DNA of 64,000 nucleotides from CBDIHH01 sp965279095 (GCA_965279095.1 CBDIHH010000003.1:62001-126000); one strand, 5' to 3'; positions 32,286 through 41,548 are shown, numbered from the stretch's first letter. The notes: generated by a model from the letters alone, not told the origin. Translations and numbers: made by a program.

Positions 32286-33686
32286 TCACCCCCGCTCGGC
32301 CCGCTCCGTCAGCTGGTTCAGCCGCCGACGGACGATGCCGTGGCGCTTCTCGTCGAGGGGGAAGGACCAGACCATCAGGGCGCCGGCGATCTTCAGCACG
32401 GTGGGGGCCAGGACCATGGTGAACATCATGCCGAAATTGGCCCAGGGGCCGTTCACCGCCCCCGCCTTGGCGTCATAGCCGAAGGCCGCCAGGCACATGA
32501 ATCCCAGCGCCGCGCCCACCGCCGCCGCGATCTTGGTGGTCAGCAGATAGAAGGCGAAATAGCTGCCGGTGCGCACCACCCCGGTCTTCAGGGTGCCGTA
32601 GTCGATCACGTCGGCGAGGATGGCGGCGGGCAGGACCACGCTGGCGGCCACGCCGACGCCCATGATCAGGATCACGATGGTGGCGAAGACGGCGACCACC
32701 TCCTGGCTCATGGTCGACGGATTGACCACCCAGAAGCCGTTCATCGACAGGCTGACGATGATCATCGACAGGCTGTAGGCGCGGTGCTTGCTGATCCGCC
32801 GCGACAGCCAGGTCCAGAACGGGATCGAGACCACCGTGATGATCGAGAAGGCGGTCATCATATAGGGGAACCATTTCCCCACACCCAGATAGCCGTCGTA
32901 GAAGGTGAACATCAGCTGCAGCACGCCCAGGCCCAGGCCGGTGGTGATGAACGACGCCAGATAGATCCAGAACGGCTTGTTCTTGCGCACCGAGGTGACC
33001 AGGCCGAGCAGGTCCGGCCGCTGCGCCGGCAGGGCGACGCCCTGGGGCGCGAAGATCAGCGAGACAGCGGTCATCAGCGGAATGGTCACCACCGCGACCA
33101 CGAAGAAATAGCCCATCGTCTGCATCGAATAGGCGGATGAGGCGGTCAGCCCCAGCCAGAACACCACGATCGGCAGGACATCGTTGAGCACGCTGCCCAG
33201 CTGGCCGGAGAAGCCGCGGAAGGCGACCACCCGCGAGCGGGTGTGATAGTCGCTCGACAGCTCCGCCCCCCAGGCGGTGTAGCTGATGTTCTGCATGGTC
33301 GCCGAGACGTCGTAGACCAGCTTCCAGACGAAGAAATACAGCAGGCCCACCGTCGGCGACGGCTTCAGCAGGAAGAAGGCCGACAGGACGGTGAGGGTGG
33401 CGCCGACCGCGATCCACGGCTTGCGGGCGCCCCAGCGGGTGCGGGTGCGGTCCGACAGGAGGCCGAACAACTGGTCTGAGAAGGCGTCGATCACCTTGCC
33501 GGCGAACAGGACCGCGCCGAGGCCGGCCAGGGGCACGCCGAACTCCTTGGCGTAGAGCTGCGGCACGAAGTTGGTCACCGGCTGGGCCAGGAACATCACC
33601 GCGAAGGCGGCCACGGCATAGGCCGCGATCTGGCGGTCGGTGACGGGGCGTGTGGCAGCGGGGGAGGGGGCCATGGGAGTCGCCAT
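32286..33686 (-). CDS. GPH-type MFS symporter
   Basis: The 466-residue protein has 12 helices and GPH-family signatures: VPLAGLGAVLFAGKVIDAFSDQLFGLLSDRTRTRWGARKPWIAVG (in pieces, helix 2 to loop), SYTAWGAELSSDYHTRSRVVAFRGF, and DVIDYGTLKTGVVRTGSYFAFYLLTTKIAAAVGAALG near the end. Imports glycosides or cyclic organic solutes with a cation. The ATG at 33686 (MATPMAPSP) is preferred to a longer frame with a random N-terminus. It is single on its strand, 89 bp from the vapC 3' end. Confidence 0.85.
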   Translation of the reverse strand: MATPMAPSPAATRPVTDRQIAAYAVAAFAVMFLAQPVTNFVPQLYAKEFGVPLAGLGAVLFAGKVIDAFSDQLFGLLSDRTRTRWGARKPWIAVGATLTVLSAFFLLKPSPTVGLLYFFVWKLVYDVSATMQNISYTAWGAELSSDYHTRSRVVAFRGFSGQLGSVLNDVLPIVVFWLGLTASSAYSMQTMGYFFVVAVVTIPLMTAVSLIFAPQGVALPAQRPDLLGLVTSVRKNKPFWIYLASFITTGLGLGVLQLMFTFYDGYLGVGKWFPYMMTAFSIITVVSIPFWTWLSRRISKHRAYSLSMIIVSLSMNGFWVVNPSTMSQEVVAVFATIVILIMGVGVAASVVLPAAILADVIDYGTLKTGVVRTGSYFAFYLLTTKIAAAVGAALGFMCLAAFGYDAKAGAVNGPWANFGMMFTMVLAPTVLKIAGALMVWSFPLDEKRHGIVRRRLNQLTERAERG

Positions 33687-33799
33687 GCCGGTCCTGGGTC
33701 CCCTTGGCAAGCGCCAGTCCGCCCCGAGCGACAATCCTTGACCTGCCTGGCTCTCAGCCTACCCGCTTCCACAGCTGTGTGATGCATTTTACGCCTTAT

Positions 33800-33888
33800 C
33801 CGCATCCCCCGCGGAAGCGGGGGTCCAGGCTTTCAACGGCCTGATCGCGGCCAAACCTGGATCCCCGCTTCTGCGGGGAATCCGGGCA
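33800..33888. repeat. Palindromic repeat element (CCCCGC-GAAGC type)
   Basis: Two hairpins, CCCCCGCGGAAGCGGGGG-type at 33806-33823 and CCCCGCTTCTGCGGGG at ~33863-33878, flank a ~30-bp core. They are followed and preceded by mirror GTCCAGG/CCTGGAT, so the whole is one inverted repeat. It lies in the 325-bp gap between the MFS and ABM genes and is related to the element at 46335-46432. Confidence 0.8.
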
Positions 33889-34011
33889 TGTTGAGGCGGC
33901 GCAACGACTGACGGATCAGCGGCCTGGGGCTCCGCTCACGCGCTGAGCCTTGCCCTTCGCGGCGGCGGGTCCATTGTGACAGGATCGATATCGGTCACGG
34001 GGGAGGCCACC

Positions 34012-34317
34012 ATGTATGTCTTTCATTCGACGATCCTTGTCCGCCCCGGCATGGAGGCGGCCTGGGAGGCGGACTACGACGCCGGCACCCATGCGATCCT
34101 GAAGGCGCCAGGGTTCCTGCGGCGCATGAAGCTTCGCGACAAGGAAAACCCCGGCCGGTATTTCTACATCTCGATCTGGGAGTCCTTCGCCCACCTGCAG
34201 GCCTATCGCGACACCGCCGACGTCAAGGCCCTGGTGAAGTCGATGGCCAACAAGGACTTGCTCGCCGCGCCCATCGAGCGCGTCGAGTGCGACCTCGTCG
34301 GCGGGATCCTCGAATAG
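34012..34317 (+). CDS. Antibiotic-biosynthesis-monooxygenase (ABM) fold protein
   Basis: The 101-residue protein is a paralogue of the one at 25780: MYVFHSTILVRPGMEAAWEADYD, AILKAPGFLRRMKLRDKENPGRYFYISIW, then PIERVECDLV. The ABM fold forms ferredoxin-like dimers with oxygenase, isomerase or decarboxylase activity on aromatics and polyketides. GGGGGAGG precedes the ATG at 34012. It is the first of a run of small plus-strand genes (VOC, hydrolase, SnoaL-like), separated from them by 54 bp. Confidence 0.75.
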   Translation: MYVFHSTILVRPGMEAAWEADYDAGTHAILKAPGFLRRMKLRDKENPGRYFYISIWESFAHLQAYRDTADVKALVKSMANKDLLAAPIERVECDLVGGILE

Positions 34318-34371
34318 GGCCGGCCCCATCGCCGGATCAAAGGAAAGCAGCCGCTGCCGCGTCTAGGAAAC

Positions 34372-34890
34372 ATGAGAACCCTCCTGCCTGCCCTCGCCCT
34401 CATCCTCGCGGCCGCCATGGCCGTCCCCGCCGCCGCCGCTGCGCCGCCGCTGGTGGTTCACCACCTGCAGGTGTCGGTCGCCGACGCTGACGCCCTGGCC
34501 CAGTGGTATGTGGACAAGCTCGGCTTCAAGGTGGTCAAGCGGGCCGGCGCGGGGACCACCAAGGTGGTCTGGGTCGACATCCCCGGCTTCCGCATCGGCC
34601 TGGCCCAGGTGGCGGGATCGGTGCGCGCGGACGCCCAGAAGGCGCTGCCGCCGGCGGACGCCAAGTTCCAAGGCTACAAGCAGATCCACTTCTCGGTGCC
34701 CAGCGTCGACGACGCCTACGCCGCGCTCAAGGCGGACGGCGTCCGCTTCGTCACGACGCCCACCAGCTACAGCCCCCCCGGCATCCGTATCGCCGCCTTC
34801 GTCGACCCCGAAGGCAATGTCCTCAGCCTGTACGAGGACCTCGACCCCGCCAACGCCCTTATCCCCGCCCCAGCCAAGGACGCCCCGTGA
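34372..34890 (+). CDS. Secreted VOC (glyoxalase/dioxygenase) superfamily protein
   Basis: The 172-residue protein has a signal peptide (LPALALILAAAMAVPAAAAA) and then a single VOC module set: LVVHHLQVSVADADALAQWYVDKLGFKVVK, IPGFRIGLAQVAG, YKQIHFSVPSVDDAYAALKADG and FVDPEGNVLSLYEDL (in β-α-β-β-β order). VOC proteins bind metals and act as glyoxalases, isomerases or extradiol dioxygenases; a periplasmic one is unusual. The stop overlaps the GTG of the following hydrolase (GTGA), so the two are coupled and both appear exported. Confidence 0.82.
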   Translation: MRTLLPALALILAAAMAVPAAAAAPPLVVHHLQVSVADADALAQWYVDKLGFKVVKRAGAGTTKVVWVDIPGFRIGLAQVAGSVRADAQKALPPADAKFQGYKQIHFSVPSVDDAYAALKADGVRFVTTPTSYSPPGIRIAAFVDPEGNVLSLYEDLDPANALIPAPAKDAP

Positions 34891-35813
34891 TCCTGAAATC
34901 CCTCGTCGCCGGACTTGCCGCCGCCCTGATGCTGGCCGCCGGTGCGAACGCCGCCCCGGCCGAGGTCCGCATGTCCACGGTGGTCGGTCCGGGCAATGTG
35001 CATCTGATCGTGGCGGAGGCCGGGGACCCGGCCAAGCCGGGGATCCTGTTCATCCACGGCTTCGCGCAAAGCCATCTGTCATTTACCCGCCAGTTCGAGT
35101 CGGAGCTGGCGAGCCGCTACCATCTGGTCGCCTTCGACCTGCGCGGGCAGGGCGGATCGGACAAGCCGAACACGGAGGCCGACTACAAGGATTCCAAACT
35201 GTGGGCCGACGATGTCGCCGCGGTCATGAAGGCCACGGGACTGAAGCGCCCCATCCTGGTGGGCTGGTCCTACGGCGGCTTCGTGGCCATGGACTATGTC
35301 CGTCACTACGGCTTCGACTCCATCGCCGGGGTGAACATGGTCGGCTCGCTGGGCGGCCTGCCGGGGGCGGCGCCGCCGATGGCGGGACCGGACAATGAGA
35401 TGATGAAGGCGATGCGCGCCAATTCCGCCCGCTCGCGGTCCCTCAATCTGCTGGACAACATCCTGGCCGGGCGGAAGACGGCGGCGGGCTATGTCACGCC
35501 GAACATGTCGCAGCAGGAGAAGGACATCCTGTTCGCCACCGAAATGATGATGCCGGCCAACGTCCGGCGCCTGATGGGCGCCCGCAGCCTCGACCATAGC
35601 GATGTGGTGGCCAAGCTCACCGGGCCGGTGCTGTTCAGCCGCGGCTCGCGGGACATGACCATGCCGTCTGAGGCCCTGGCCAAGCTGGTCCAGACCCTCC
35701 CCAAGGCCAGGCTGTCTGCGTATGAAGACACCGGCCATCTGGTCTTCGTCGAGCACACCGAGCGGTTCGACGGCGAACTCGCCGCCTTCGCCGAGGCCAG
35801 CGGCGCCCAATGA
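34887..35813 (+). CDS. Secreted alpha/beta hydrolase
   Basis: The 308-residue protein begins at a GTG coupled to the VOC gene and has a signal peptide (LKSLVAGLAAALMLAAGANA). The hydrolase core shows GILFIHGFAQSHLSF (oxyanion loop), FDLRGQGGSDKP, the nucleophile GWSYGGFVAMD, RGSRDMTMP with the acid, and a catalytic His in YEDTGHLVFVEH. The whole triad is visible. It may hydrolyse lactones or esters in the periplasm. Its stop overlaps the next ATG (ATGA), so VOC, hydrolase and SnoaL-like genes form one operon. Confidence 0.85.
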   Translation: MILKSLVAGLAAALMLAAGANAAPAEVRMSTVVGPGNVHLIVAEAGDPAKPGILFIHGFAQSHLSFTRQFESELASRYHLVAFDLRGQGGSDKPNTEADYKDSKLWADDVAAVMKATGLKRPILVGWSYGGFVAMDYVRHYGFDSIAGVNMVGSLGGLPGAAPPMAGPDNEMMKAMRANSARSRSLNLLDNILAGRKTAAGYVTPNMSQQEKDILFATEMMMPANVRRLMGARSLDHSDVVAKLTGPVLFSRGSRDMTMPSEALAKLVQTLPKARLSAYEDTGHLVFVEHTERFDGELAAFAEASGAQ

Positions 35814-36466
35814 TCCCGCTCCGCGCAATCGCACTGGCTGGCGTTCTGGCGTTCGGCCTGGCGGCGGCCGATCCGCAGGCCCTGGCCCTGCAAAGGGTCG
35901 AGGCCTTCATCGCGGCCCACAATCGCCATGACATCGATGCCGCGATGGCGATCTACGCCGACGATGCGGTGTTCCAGCTCAACGGCGGACGGCCCGCGGT
36001 CCAGGGCCAGGCGGCCATCCGCGCCCTGGAGGCCTTCGATGTCGTGGCCGGCTCGAACGTCGCCAACCGCGGGGTGCACACCCGGATGGAGGGGGCGGAC
36101 GTGGTGGTGTCCCTGGGCGAGGTGGTCGAGCACAGCCGCGTCTTCGCCGCCATGGGGCTGGAGACGGTGACCACCCAGGCGGTGGACCGGGCCTTCGTCA
36201 TCCGGCCGGACGGTCGGATCGCCTATCTGGCCCAGCCGGAATTCGATCCCGCCTGCCGTCAGATGATGGTCGAGGGGCTGACCGGCGTCACGCGCTGGCT
36301 GATCGACAGCGCCGACCCGCGCGCCGCGGCCCTGACCCGGGACGGCCGGGTGACCATGACCACGGAGACGCTGCCGGCCTTGATCGTGGCCATCGGCGAC
36401 TGGCGCCGCGCTTCCGGCTGGTCGCCGGATCGGGACCTGGCGGCGCGCTGCGCGGCGATCGGCTAG
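35810..36466 (+). CDS. SnoaL-like (NTF2-fold) secreted protein
   Basis: The 218-residue protein starts with a signal-like hydrophobic run (LRAIALAGVLAFGLAAA), followed by an NTF2/SnoaL fold: LQRVEAFIAAHNRHDIDAAMAIYADDAVFQLNGG, VQGQAAIRALEAFD, and VDRAFVIRPDGRIAYL. Members include polyketide cyclases, isomerases and ligand-binding proteins. The C-terminal half (~120-218) is extended relative to a minimal SnoaL domain. It is last in a three-gene operon of exported proteins and converges with a DUF1838 gene five bases away. Confidence 0.75.
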   Translation: MIPLRAIALAGVLAFGLAAADPQALALQRVEAFIAAHNRHDIDAAMAIYADDAVFQLNGGRPAVQGQAAIRALEAFDVVAGSNVANRGVHTRMEGADVVVSLGEVVEHSRVFAAMGLETVTTQAVDRAFVIRPDGRIAYLAQPEFDPACRQMMVEGLTGVTRWLIDSADPRAAALTRDGRVTMTTETLPALIVAIGDWRRASGWSPDRDLAARCAAIG

Positions 36467-36471
36467 GGGCC

Positions 36472-37269
36472 CTAGCCGGGGAACGGCGCCGGGGTCTGGG
36501 TCAGGGCGTAGTTCTCCAGGCTCGACAGGCTGGATTCCTGCCAGGTCTCGGGGGCGTCGAGGAAGGCAGGATAGCGGTCCTGCACCCGGGCCAGCACCCG
36601 GGCGGGGATCTGGCCGCGGTCGGTGAAGGTGTTCATCAGGCCGAGGTAGTAGATATGGCCCGGCGCCTGGCCCATCAGCATCCACGGAAGCCACGGGGTG
36701 ATCCGGCTCCAGGTCCCGGTGTGGGGAAGGTGGGTGCGTTCGGGATCGACAATGTCGGCCTTGCGCACCAGGGCGCGGATGAACTCGGACGCCCGCACCA
36801 TGGGGCCGCCCGATTCCCGCGGCCAGACCTCGGGCTTCAGAGCATTGGGATAGAACAGGTGGTAGTCGGCCGTGAGGGCCACATGGTCGTCGTCCCAGTC
36901 GCTCCAGTCCATCGGCGCGGCCCTGATCGTCGCATTGATCGGGTCGTTGGCGATGTCGACCACCCGGACCCGCTCGCCCGAATAGGGGTTGTCCCAGGTG
37001 TCGAGAAAGTCGCCGGATTTCAGGTCGGTGTAGAGCACCAGTTCCCGCCGCAGGCGCCGGTAGTCGCCGTTGTCCTGACGGGCCAGCCGGGTGGTGCTGA
37101 AGACCTCATAGCCCATCAGCGGCCGCACGGCCTCGCCGTCGCGCACCCCGGTGATCGTGCCGCGGGCGTAGCCGTAGACGGGGGCGCCCCGAGTATCGCC
37201 CTGCATGCGGGCGAAGGTCTCGCGGGACCACTCCGGATCATCCAGACGGATCGGCGGGGGCTGGCTCAT
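36472..37269 (-). CDS. DUF1838 family protein without signal peptide (2 of 4)
   Basis: The 265-residue protein has DUF1838 hallmarks: LVLYTDLKSGDFLDTWDNPYSGERVRVVDIANDPIN in two pieces, VALTADYHLFYPNALKPEVWPRESGGPMVRASEF, and SRITPWLPWMLMGQAPGHIYY. Unlike the other three copies it lacks a Tat or Sec signal and would be cytoplasmic. The start at 37269 (MSQPPPIRLDDPEWS) is chosen; an upstream frame to 37332 gives no signal peptide either. It is single on its strand and divergent from the MFS gene at 37458 across a 188-bp gap. Confidence 0.8.
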   Translation of the reverse strand: MSQPPPIRLDDPEWSRETFARMQGDTRGAPVYGYARGTITGVRDGEAVRPLMGYEVFSTTRLARQDNGDYRRLRRELVLYTDLKSGDFLDTWDNPYSGERVRVVDIANDPINATIRAAPMDWSDWDDDHVALTADYHLFYPNALKPEVWPRESGGPMVRASEFIRALVRKADIVDPERTHLPHTGTWSRITPWLPWMLMGQAPGHIYYLGLMNTFTDRGQIPARVLARVQDRYPAFLDAPETWQESSLSSLENYALTQTPAPFPG

Positions 37270-37457
37270 GGGGAAGCAGCCTAGACCGACCCCGGTTGGG
37301 GGTTGAGGCCGCGCGCGCCTGAGCGTCCGCAAGCCGGATGTTGACGGACAGGGTGCTAGGCGCTCGGCGCCGCGGGCGGCATCATTCGCCGCTGCCCAGG
37401 GCAGCCGGCCTGCCGTCCACAGGGGGGCGCCGGGGCGGATGTGGTATCGGGGTGGTC

Positions 37458-38879
37458 ATGACACAGGTTTCTTATACGCCGACGGCCTTGCGCGCGCCCG
37501 GGGCCTATCCCTGGCTGATCGCCATCATCGGCATGTTCACCCTGGTGATGAGCAACGGCCTCACCCAGGGCGCCCTGTCGGTCTATGACCCGGCGCTGAT
37601 CGACGCCTTCGGCTGGCAGCGCGGCGCGCTGAAGTTGCGCGACGTCTTCACCCAGTGGCCCGCGGCCTTCATGGCCCCGGCGGTGGGCCTGCTCATCGAC
37701 CGATTCAATCCCAAATACCTGCTGATGTTCGGCATGGTCTGCCTGTCCATCGGCCTGTTCGGCTACAGCTTCCTGTCGGAAACCGAGCCGACGCCGATCA
37801 TCCACCTGATCGCGGTCTTCACCCTGGCCTCCTACGCCGGCCTGCTGACCTTCGTCATCCGCCAGATCCGGCCCGGCCTGCCGATCGCCGCCGCCGCCGT
37901 CGCGCCCATCATCGTCGCCGCCCTGCTGATGTGGGGCTATTGGACCAGCTGGTCGCCCCACGCGATCAAGCAACTCTACGTCATCCACCTGCTGTTCGCC
38001 CTGGCGGTGGCCTTCTCCGGCGTCGGCATCGTCGTGATGCTGGTGTCGGGCTGGTTCGTGAAGCGGCGCGGCCTGGCCCTGGGCATCGCGGTGGCCGGCA
38101 CCAGCTTCGGCAGCGCCGCCCTGCCGCCGCTCAATGCGGCCCTGGTGGGAGCCTTCGGCTGGCGCGAGGGCCTGCAGATCGACGCCGCCATGCCGCTGGT
38201 GTTCCTGGTGCTGGTGTTCGCCCTGGTGCGCGGTCTGCCGCGCCATGCCGGCATGACGGCCATGGGCCAGGCGGCGGACGTCGGCGACCTCAAGCAGCAG
38301 GGGCTGACCCTGGGCGAGGCGATGCGCACCAAGACCTATTGGGCGATCGCCGCCTCGGGGTTCCTGACCTACTATTCGATCTTCGCCATCGTCCAGCACC
38401 TGATCCTCTACCTGACCAAGAGCGTCGGCCTGTCCCTGCCGGCGGCGGCCCAGTTCCTGCTGGTCTTCAGCCTGATCGCCTTCGCCGCCAAGCTGGCCGG
38501 CGGGGCCATCGCCGACCGCATCGACCGGCACCTGGTGTTCCTGGGCGCGCTGGTGATCATGCTGGCCGGCTGCATCGGCCTGGCCACCATGCGCACCGAC
38601 ATCCTGATGCCCTCCGTCGCCGCCATTGGCCTGGGCTGGGGGGCGCTGTTCACCCTCTACAACATGCTGGCCGTCAGCAGTTTCGGCCTGCGCGAGATCG
38701 GCCGCATCAACGGCGGCATCCTGTTCTTCGAGGCCCTCGGCACGGGGCTCGGCAGCTGGCTGACGGGCTGGCTGTTCGACCGTTACGGCGACTACCGCAT
38801 CGCCTTCATGGCCATCGCCGTCACCGTCGGCCTCAGCCTGCTGATCGGCACCCAGACCCGCCGCGCGCCGCCGGCCTAG
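37458..38879 (+). CDS. MFS transporter, monocarboxylate/OFA-like
   Basis: The 473-residue carrier has 12 helices with MFS features: LSVYDPALIDAFGWQRGALKLRD in the first loop, PAVGLLIDRFNPKYLL, GVGIVVMLVSGWFVKRRGLALGIAVAGTSFG-type central helices, and AKLAGGAIADRIDRHLVFLGAL. Large size and a helix 5-6 insertion (WTSWSPHAIKQLYV) set it apart from minimal OFA carriers. Probably takes up or exports organic acids. ATG at 37458 (MTQVSYTPTALRAPGAYPW) is preferred to the longer GC-rich frame from 37338. Confidence 0.85.
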   Translation: MTQVSYTPTALRAPGAYPWLIAIIGMFTLVMSNGLTQGALSVYDPALIDAFGWQRGALKLRDVFTQWPAAFMAPAVGLLIDRFNPKYLLMFGMVCLSIGLFGYSFLSETEPTPIIHLIAVFTLASYAGLLTFVIRQIRPGLPIAAAAVAPIIVAALLMWGYWTSWSPHAIKQLYVIHLLFALAVAFSGVGIVVMLVSGWFVKRRGLALGIAVAGTSFGSAALPPLNAALVGAFGWREGLQIDAAMPLVFLVLVFALVRGLPRHAGMTAMGQAADVGDLKQQGLTLGEAMRTKTYWAIAASGFLTYYSIFAIVQHLILYLTKSVGLSLPAAAQFLLVFSLIAFAAKLAGGAIADRIDRHLVFLGALVIMLAGCIGLATMRTDILMPSVAAIGLGWGALFTLYNMLAVSSFGLREIGRINGGILFFEALGTGLGSWLTGWLFDRYGDYRIAFMAIAVTVGLSLLIGTQTRRAPPA

Positions 38880-38950
38880 GCGGGGCCTCGCGAATAGCCT
38901 TAACTGGTCAAGGCGCGCCGGGACCGGTCTGCGGCGCGGTGGGGGTTTGT

Positions 38951-40321
38951 ATGGCGGATTCGGTACCAGACCAGCGCGTCGGCGTCGGCGCCAAGGTCGG
39001 CTATGGCGTCGGCCAGATCGGCGGGCAGATCTTCCGCGACACCCCCGCCATCCTGCTGGGTGTCTATCTGATCACGGTGCTCGGGGTGCCCCCGTGGATG
39101 GCCGGGCTGGCCATCGTCATCCCCAAGATCTGGGTGATCTTCTGCGATCCCCTGGTGGGCGCCTGGTCTGACCGGCGCAACGTCCGCCATGGGCGACGGG
39201 CGTTCATCCTGGCGGGGGCGATCGGCTCGGCGGTGGGCTTCGTGGTGCTGTTCACGGCGCCGGACTTCGCCAATCCCTGGTATTCGGTGGCCTTCACGGT
39301 GGTCACCTTCACCCTGGCCTCCACCGGCTTCAGCCTGTTCTCAGTGCCTTATCTGAGCATGGCGTCCGAGCTCAGCGACGACCCGCACGAGCGCACCGCG
39401 GTGCTGACCTACCGCCTGGGCTTCACCGCGGTGGGGATCATCATCGGCATCGGCATGGCCCAGCCCCTGGCGGCCTGGTTCGGCGGCGGCCGCCACGGTT
39501 TCCTGCTGATGGCCCTGGTCATCGGGGCGGTGATGTTCGCCTCGATGATGGCTACCTGGGTCGCCACCCGGACGATCCGCTTCCAGGCGTCGGAGAGCGA
39601 GGGGCTGCCGCTGGGCCAGCAGATGAAGGTGGCCGTCGCCAACAAGCCGTTCCGCATCCTGGCGATCACCTACATCCTGCAGAACCTGGGGTCGGCCTTC
39701 GGCTACTTCGCCTTCCCGCTGGTGTTCCTCTACATCATCAAGGACTTGAGCATCATCATCCTGTTCATGAGCGTCAGCGCAGGGGCGATCATCATCGCCC
39801 AGCCCTTCTGGCTGGCCCTGTCACGCAAGGTGGGCAAGAAAAACGCCTACATCGCCTCGATGGTCGGCTGGGCGCTGGTGTCGCTGACCTGGCTGTTCGC
39901 CGGCCCCGACCAGGACGTCTTGTTCACATCGCCGATCACCGGCGCCTTCTCCACGCAGGACGGCTGGCTGATGCTGCGGTCGTTCATGATGGGGGTGTTC
40001 AACTCAGGCTACGCCCTGATGGCCTTCTCGATGCTCACCGACACGGTCGAATACGACCGGCGGGTCACCGGCACCAGCCACGCGGGGGTGTTCTCCGGCG
40101 TGTTCAACGCCATCGAGAAGGCCTCCTTCGCCATCGGCCCGGCCCTGGCCGGGGTGACCCTGAGCGCCATGGGCTTCGTCGCCTCCAAGACCGGCGTCGT
40201 GCCGCAGACACCGACCGCCCTCTGGTCGCTGTTGCTCAACCAGGGCATCCTGCCGGCGGCCCTGGCTCTGATCGCCTCGGTGATCGTGCTCGCCTATCAC
40301 ATCCCGGAGGAAGAGCGGTGA
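38951..40321 (+). CDS. GPH-type MFS symporter
   Basis: The 456-residue protein has GPH signatures: GQIGGQIFRDTPAILLGVYLITVLGVPPWMAGLAIV in helix 1-2, IFCDPLVGAWSDRRNVRHGRRAFILAG, FSVPYLSMASELSDDPHERTAVLTYRLGF, and DTVEYDRRVTGTSHAGVFSGVFNAIEKASFAIGPALAG. Third GPH carrier in the window, most similar in these motifs to the one at 26342. It lies 71 bp after the other MFS gene on the same strand and may share its transcript. It is followed by a palindromic repeat. Confidence 0.87.
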   Translation: MADSVPDQRVGVGAKVGYGVGQIGGQIFRDTPAILLGVYLITVLGVPPWMAGLAIVIPKIWVIFCDPLVGAWSDRRNVRHGRRAFILAGAIGSAVGFVVLFTAPDFANPWYSVAFTVVTFTLASTGFSLFSVPYLSMASELSDDPHERTAVLTYRLGFTAVGIIIGIGMAQPLAAWFGGGRHGFLLMALVIGAVMFASMMATWVATRTIRFQASESEGLPLGQQMKVAVANKPFRILAITYILQNLGSAFGYFAFPLVFLYIIKDLSIIILFMSVSAGAIIIAQPFWLALSRKVGKKNAYIASMVGWALVSLTWLFAGPDQDVLFTSPITGAFSTQDGWLMLRSFMMGVFNSGYALMAFSMLTDTVEYDRRVTGTSHAGVFSGVFNAIEKASFAIGPALAGVTLSAMGFVASKTGVVPQTPTALWSLLLNQGILPAALALIASVIVLAYHIPEEER

Positions 40322-40360
40322 TAGGGGGGCGCCAATCGGCTTGAGCCCTCCTCCTCTCGC

Positions 40361-40442
40361 TTCCCCGGCGTACGCCGGGGCCCAGATCATAGCGATCCCA
40401 CGTTTGCGCCATCGGATCTGGATCCCGGCGTACGCCGGGAAA
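40361..40442. repeat. Palindromic repeat element (CCCGGCGTACGCCGGG type)
   Basis: Two copies of the perfect palindrome CCCGGCGTACGCCGGG (one base shorter at the left) flank a 28-bp core, with mirror CCCAGAT/ATCTGGAT inside. It fills most of the gap between the GPH symporter and the convergent DUF1838 gene, where a bidirectional terminator would be expected. Confidence 0.85.
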
Positions 40443-40489
40443 ACGATCGTGGTTCAGGCCGAGGTGGCATCGGTACAGGCGCCCCCGCC

Positions 40490-41488
40490 CTATGGCGCCT
40501 TGGGCGGCTTCGGCTTGTTGTTGGCGAAGAAGTCCTTCCAGGTGGAGAACCGCGGGCCCCATTCGGTGGGGGTCTCGAGGTATCCCGGCGACCGCTTCTT
40601 GATCGCCGCCAGCAGGTCGGGGGGCAGCTGCTCGGGGCCCGTCAGCTTCTGCACCGTGCAGCGGTAGAACAGATTGCCCTGGCGCTGGCCCATCAGCATC
40701 CACGGGTGCCAGGAGGCGATCCGCGCCCAGGCGCCGGTGTAGGGAACGCTGTTGCGGCGGTCGTCGAACAGTTCGCTGGTGCGCGCGACGGTCTGCAGGA
40801 ACTCGCCGATGGCGATGCGCTCGCCGCTGGATTCACGCACCCAGACCTTGGGGTCGAGGTTGTGCTTCATCGCCAGGCGGGAGTCGCTCCACACCGAGGT
40901 GGTGTCGCCGATGGTCTGCCACGGCAGGACATAGGCGTCCGGGTCCTTCGGGTTGCGGAAGTTGGTCGGCTCCTTCTCCATCGCCCCGGTGGCCCAGGAC
41001 TTCATCACCTCGTCGGTGGGACGGGTGGCCAGCACGCTGTTGGCCGCGGGATTGCCGATGTGGCGGACCTTGACGACCTCGTCGATGTAGGGATTGCGCC
41101 ACTCGTCGAGCACCTCGAGGGTCTGGGGATCGCGCAGCAGGCCGATCTCCTTCCAGGCCAGTCGATAGCTGCCGTCGGGCTGCGGCTCGGTCCAGCCCTG
41201 GCCGTAGCCGGCGAGGTCGAACAGCAGCTTGGCCGGTTGGTCCTGCATCTGGGCGAAGACGAGCCCGCCGAAGTAGCTGTGCACCGGCTCCTTGATCAGG
41301 CTGTAGTGCAGCTTGACGAAGTATTTCAGGTTGTCGGCCGGGTTGAGGGGATCGAAGTTGGCCCGCTTCTCCGTCGCCGCCGCCAGCGAGGGGGCCATCA
41401 TCAGCCCGGCGCCGGCCGCCGCCGCCGCGGGCGCGCCCAGCAGCGCCGAGCGGCGGGACATGGGCTGGAACATCGGGGTAAAGCGCAT
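40490..41488 (-). CDS. DUF1838 family protein with Tat-like signal (3 of 4)
   Basis: The 332-residue protein has a Tat-like N-terminus (MSRRSALLGAPAAAAAGAGLMMAPSLAAA, preceded by MRFTPMFQP) and a DUF1838 body: KLHYSLIKEPVHSYFGGLVF, VLDEWRNPYIDEVVKVRHIGNPAANSVLATRP, WSDSRLAMKHNLDPKVWVRESSGERIAIGEFLQ, and ARIASWHPWMLMGQRQGNLFYRC. The start is taken at the ATG at 41488. It lies downstream of the LysR gene on the same strand, with a hairpin between them. It is probably periplasmic. Confidence 0.83.
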   Translation of the reverse strand: MRFTPMFQPMSRRSALLGAPAAAAAGAGLMMAPSLAAATEKRANFDPLNPADNLKYFVKLHYSLIKEPVHSYFGGLVFAQMQDQPAKLLFDLAGYGQGWTEPQPDGSYRLAWKEIGLLRDPQTLEVLDEWRNPYIDEVVKVRHIGNPAANSVLATRPTDEVMKSWATGAMEKEPTNFRNPKDPDAYVLPWQTIGDTTSVWSDSRLAMKHNLDPKVWVRESSGERIAIGEFLQTVARTSELFDDRRNSVPYTGAWARIASWHPWMLMGQRQGNLFYRCTVQKLTGPEQLPPDLLAAIKKRSPGYLETPTEWGPRFSTWKDFFANNKPKPPKAP

Positions 41489-41529
41489 CGGACAACTCCG
41501 TTGAGGGCGTTTGAAGCTAGACGGTTGGG

Positions 41530-41548
41530 CGGGCAAATTCCTTGCCCG
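41530..41548 (-). terminator. Stem-loop directly after the LysR stop codon
   Basis: CGGGCAA-N5-TTGCCCG forms a 7-bp perfect stem immediately downstream of the LysR stop on the minus strand. There is no T run. It could end the regulator transcript or stabilise it. Confidence 0.35.
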
